From Thermoguttaceae bacterium (lineage in GTDB: Bacteria; Planctomycetota; Planctomycetia; Pirellulales; Thermoguttaceae): a DNA stretch of 6,696 nt. Under the pieces are notes generated by a model. That model worked only from the letters and a program-made list of their open reading frames with translations, made no database searches and was not told where the DNA came from. This document shows positions 5,070 to 6,696 of this stretch, one piece after another. The translations under genes and the position numbers were made by a program. Each line of letters opens with the position of its first letter. The stretch's first letter is position 1. Where the stretch lies: NCBI GenBank assembly GCA_024653385.1, contig JANLFZ010000109.1:902-7597 (forward strand). Reading direction: 5' to 3'.

Positions 5070-6696
5070 ATGTCCGACGCGGTTCGTTGCCCCAATTGCG
5101 GTCAGCAATACGTGATGAGGGCTGAATCGGCGGGCAAACGGGTGCAATGCAAGAAGTGCGGGACGACGTTCCAGGCGCCCATGCCGGGCGCCGTGGCCGG
5201 ATCGGCGCCGACTCAGCCCACGCCGCCGCGCCCGGCAGCCGGTGGCATGGGCGGCTATCCGGGCTCACCGCTTCAGCCGACGGCGCCGATCGCGGGGGTT
5301 CCCGTTCAACCCGGCGTGCCGTTGCCCACCGGCGTGCCCGTGCAGCCGGCGCAACCCGTCCTTCCCGTGGCCCAGCCGGCAACGCCCGTCGTCGCCCGAC
5401 CGGCGCCCGGGGCGGCGGTCCCGCCCGGGTATGCTCCCGCGCCGATCCCGGTGGGCATGCGGCGCAGGCGGTATCGCCGCAGCCCGTTGCTCAACGCGAT
5501 CTCCCACCCGTTGGTCGTTCTGGGCGTGATCGTCTTGGTGGTGGCGGGATTGGCGGGCACGGCGATTTACTTCTCGAAGGACATCGCGCAGTGGTTCAGC
5601 GGCAAGCCGATCCCGGGCGACGAGGCGATTCGGGAGTTGATCGACCGTCTCCACGAGTTGGCCGATATTCTCGCCGACGTGAACAGTCCGCGAACCTATC
5701 AGGCCGCGCAACCGAGGCTGCAAGCGTGGGCAAGCCGCATGGCCGAGTGGGCCCCGAAGGTGCGGGAACTCCGCGAGGTGACGCCGGAACAGCAAGAGCA
5801 CTTGCGCAAGAAATACGAGACACGGCTGAAACAGGCGTACGATCGCGTGGCGGCGCAGCAGAACCGGCTGGCGTCGCTTTCGGGATTCCCGCCCGGCACG
5901 TTCGGGCGCCCGATCGCCTTGCCCCCAATGCTGACGTGGGACGGACCCTTGGTGTCGGAGGACTACAGCTACAACGCGGGCGCGTGGCCCGGGACCCAGA
6001 CGCCGCCCCAAGCGCCATCGCCCGCCACCTTCGAGTCGCGATACGGGGCCGACAAGGTGGCGCAGGTCGAAGTGCTGGGCGTGCCCGGCGACCAGCGAAA
6101 GTTCGTCGCCAGCCGTCTGGAGGAGGCCTCGGCGGGGGCGACCGTCCAGATGGCGCCGGCTGGCGGCGACCTGGTCTCGGCCAAAATCGCGCCGGTGGTA
6201 GACCTTCAGGCATTTGCGGCGAAGATCAATCTGGGCACGGCGTCGGTCGATCCTGCCAAGCGGAAGATCTCGATCCAAGCCGATCTTTCGCGTTTCCCGC
6301 AGCCCTTGCCCCCCGAGGCCACCAACCCGACCCACGCCGACTACTACAAGGCGAATCTGGCCGAGCTGAGCTGTCCGGATGCCAGCCGGCGGCGCGACGC
6401 GGCCGAACGGCTGAAGAACTCAGAACCTCGCGAAATGAAAGAGGAGATCGCCAAGGCCCTGGTGAATCTCATGAGCGATAATAGTCCCATGGCGCGCCGC
6501 GCGGCGATGGAGGCTTGGGTCGCGTGGCGAACCACATCCACCACGCCGCAGGCGGTCAAGATCCTCTTGACGCTCGCGCGGGACCCCGATTCGAGTGTGC
6601 GCGGCACCGCGTTCCGGACCCTGGGCGAGGTGAAGGACCCGACCACGGTCGAGCCGGTGCTCCGGCTCTTGGGCGAGGCCGACACGCAGGTTGCCG
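5070..6696 (+). CDS. Zinc-ribbon, Pro-rich, single-helix, HEAT-repeat protein, 3' end outside the window
   Basis: Function unknown. The 542 visible residues show five parts. First, an MJ0042-type zinc ribbon with C7/C10 and C27/C30 (RCPNCGQ and QCKKCGTTF). Second, a Pro/Ala/Val/Gly-rich linker (about 38-130) with GVPVQP occurring twice. Third, an Arg cluster (131-137, RRRRYRR) before one membrane helix (about 148-168), which by the positive-inside rule keeps the zinc ribbon in the cytoplasm and sends the rest across the membrane. Fourth, a charged helical region (about 178-270) and a small alpha/beta region (about 331-405). Fifth, HEAT-like helical repeats from about 428 (ARDPDSSVRGTAFRTLGEV is typical), continuing past the edge. 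The ATG at 5070 is set by an in-frame TAG at 5061-5063; GGGGGTAGG is a weak ribosome site. This layout is familiar in planctomycetes. It is probably unrelated to the polysaccharide genes; HEAT repeats suggest protein binding. Confidence 0.88.
   Translation, partial: MSDAVRCPNCGQQYVMRAESAGKRVQCKKCGTTFQAPMPGAVAGSAPTQPTPPRPAAGGMGGYPGSPLQPTAPIAGVPVQPGVPLPTGVPVQPAQPVLPVAQPATPVVARPAPGAAVPPGYAPAPIPVGMRRRRYRRSPLLNAISHPLVVLGVIVLVVAGLAGTAIYFSKDIAQWFSGKPIPGDEAIRELIDRLHELADILADVNSPRTYQAAQPRLQAWASRMAEWAPKVRELREVTPEQQEHLRKKYETRLKQAYDRVAAQQNRLASLSGFPPGTFGRPIALPPMLTWDGPLVSEDYSYNAGAWPGTQTPPQAPSPATFESRYGADKVAQVEVLGVPGDQRKFVASRLEEASAGATVQMAPAGGDLVSAKIAPVVDLQAFAAKINLGTASVDPAKRKISIQADLSRFPQPLPPEATNPTHADYYKANLAELSCPDASRRRDAAERLKNSEPREMKEEIAKALVNLMSDNSPMARRAAMEAWVAWRTTSTTPQAVKILLTLARDPDSSVRGTAFRTLGEVKDPTTVEPVLRLLGEADTQVA

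Noticed and set aside
5265..6335. A 356-codon open frame on the - strand
   Set aside because: Antisense to a well-supported gene, Arg/Gly-rich, no motif, no ribosome site; typical antisense artefact of high-GC coding DNA.
5147..6481. A 444-codon open frame on the + strand near the right end
   Set aside because: It is a shadow of the zinc-ribbon/HEAT gene that begins at 5070; composition is low-complexity Arg/Gly/Ala and no domain is visible.

Overview
The window is high-GC DNA with every supported gene on the + strand. It most likely comes from a planctomycete (Planctomycetota, possibly Pirellulales-like). That is an inference from three things: a zinc-ribbon/proline-rich/single-helix/HEAT-repeat protein at the right end, a tandem heptamer of the kind I associate with planctomycete intergenic DNA, and a polyprenyl-phosphate sugar-phosphate transferase with a long soluble tail. 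No tRNA, rRNA, CRISPR array, insertion sequence or phage gene was seen.

Positions 3-4854 are part of an envelope or extracellular polysaccharide locus. In order it holds: the 3' part of a family 2 glycosyltransferase gene that runs in from the left; seven bases later, a radical SAM enzyme with a SPASM-like cysteine set placed before, not after, the radical SAM core; a 211-base intergenic stretch with a heptamer repeat and a possible promoter; a WecA/TagO/MraY-superfamily membrane transferase; and a second family 2 glycosyltransferase resembling rhamnosyltransferases of the WbbL type. A plausible joint role is that the membrane enzyme loads the first sugar phosphate on undecaprenyl phosphate, the two glycosyltransferases extend the chain, and the radical SAM enzyme modifies a sugar, lipid or peptide partner. 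The last step is the least certain.

Positions 4855-5069 form an intergenic region with several G/C hairpins. From 5070 to the right edge is the 5' part of a large gene in frame 3: MJ0042-type zinc ribbon, Pro-rich linker, one membrane helix, helical region, small alpha/beta region and the beginning of HEAT repeats. It has no stop inside the window. It is easily missed, because a 444-codon open frame at 5147-6481 in another frame overlaps it and is not a gene. Its function is unknown and it is probably a separate transcription unit.

No clearly new defence or mobile system was found. The points most worth a second look are the permuted radical SAM protein, the soluble tail of the WecA-like protein, the heptamer repeat and the zinc-ribbon/HEAT protein.
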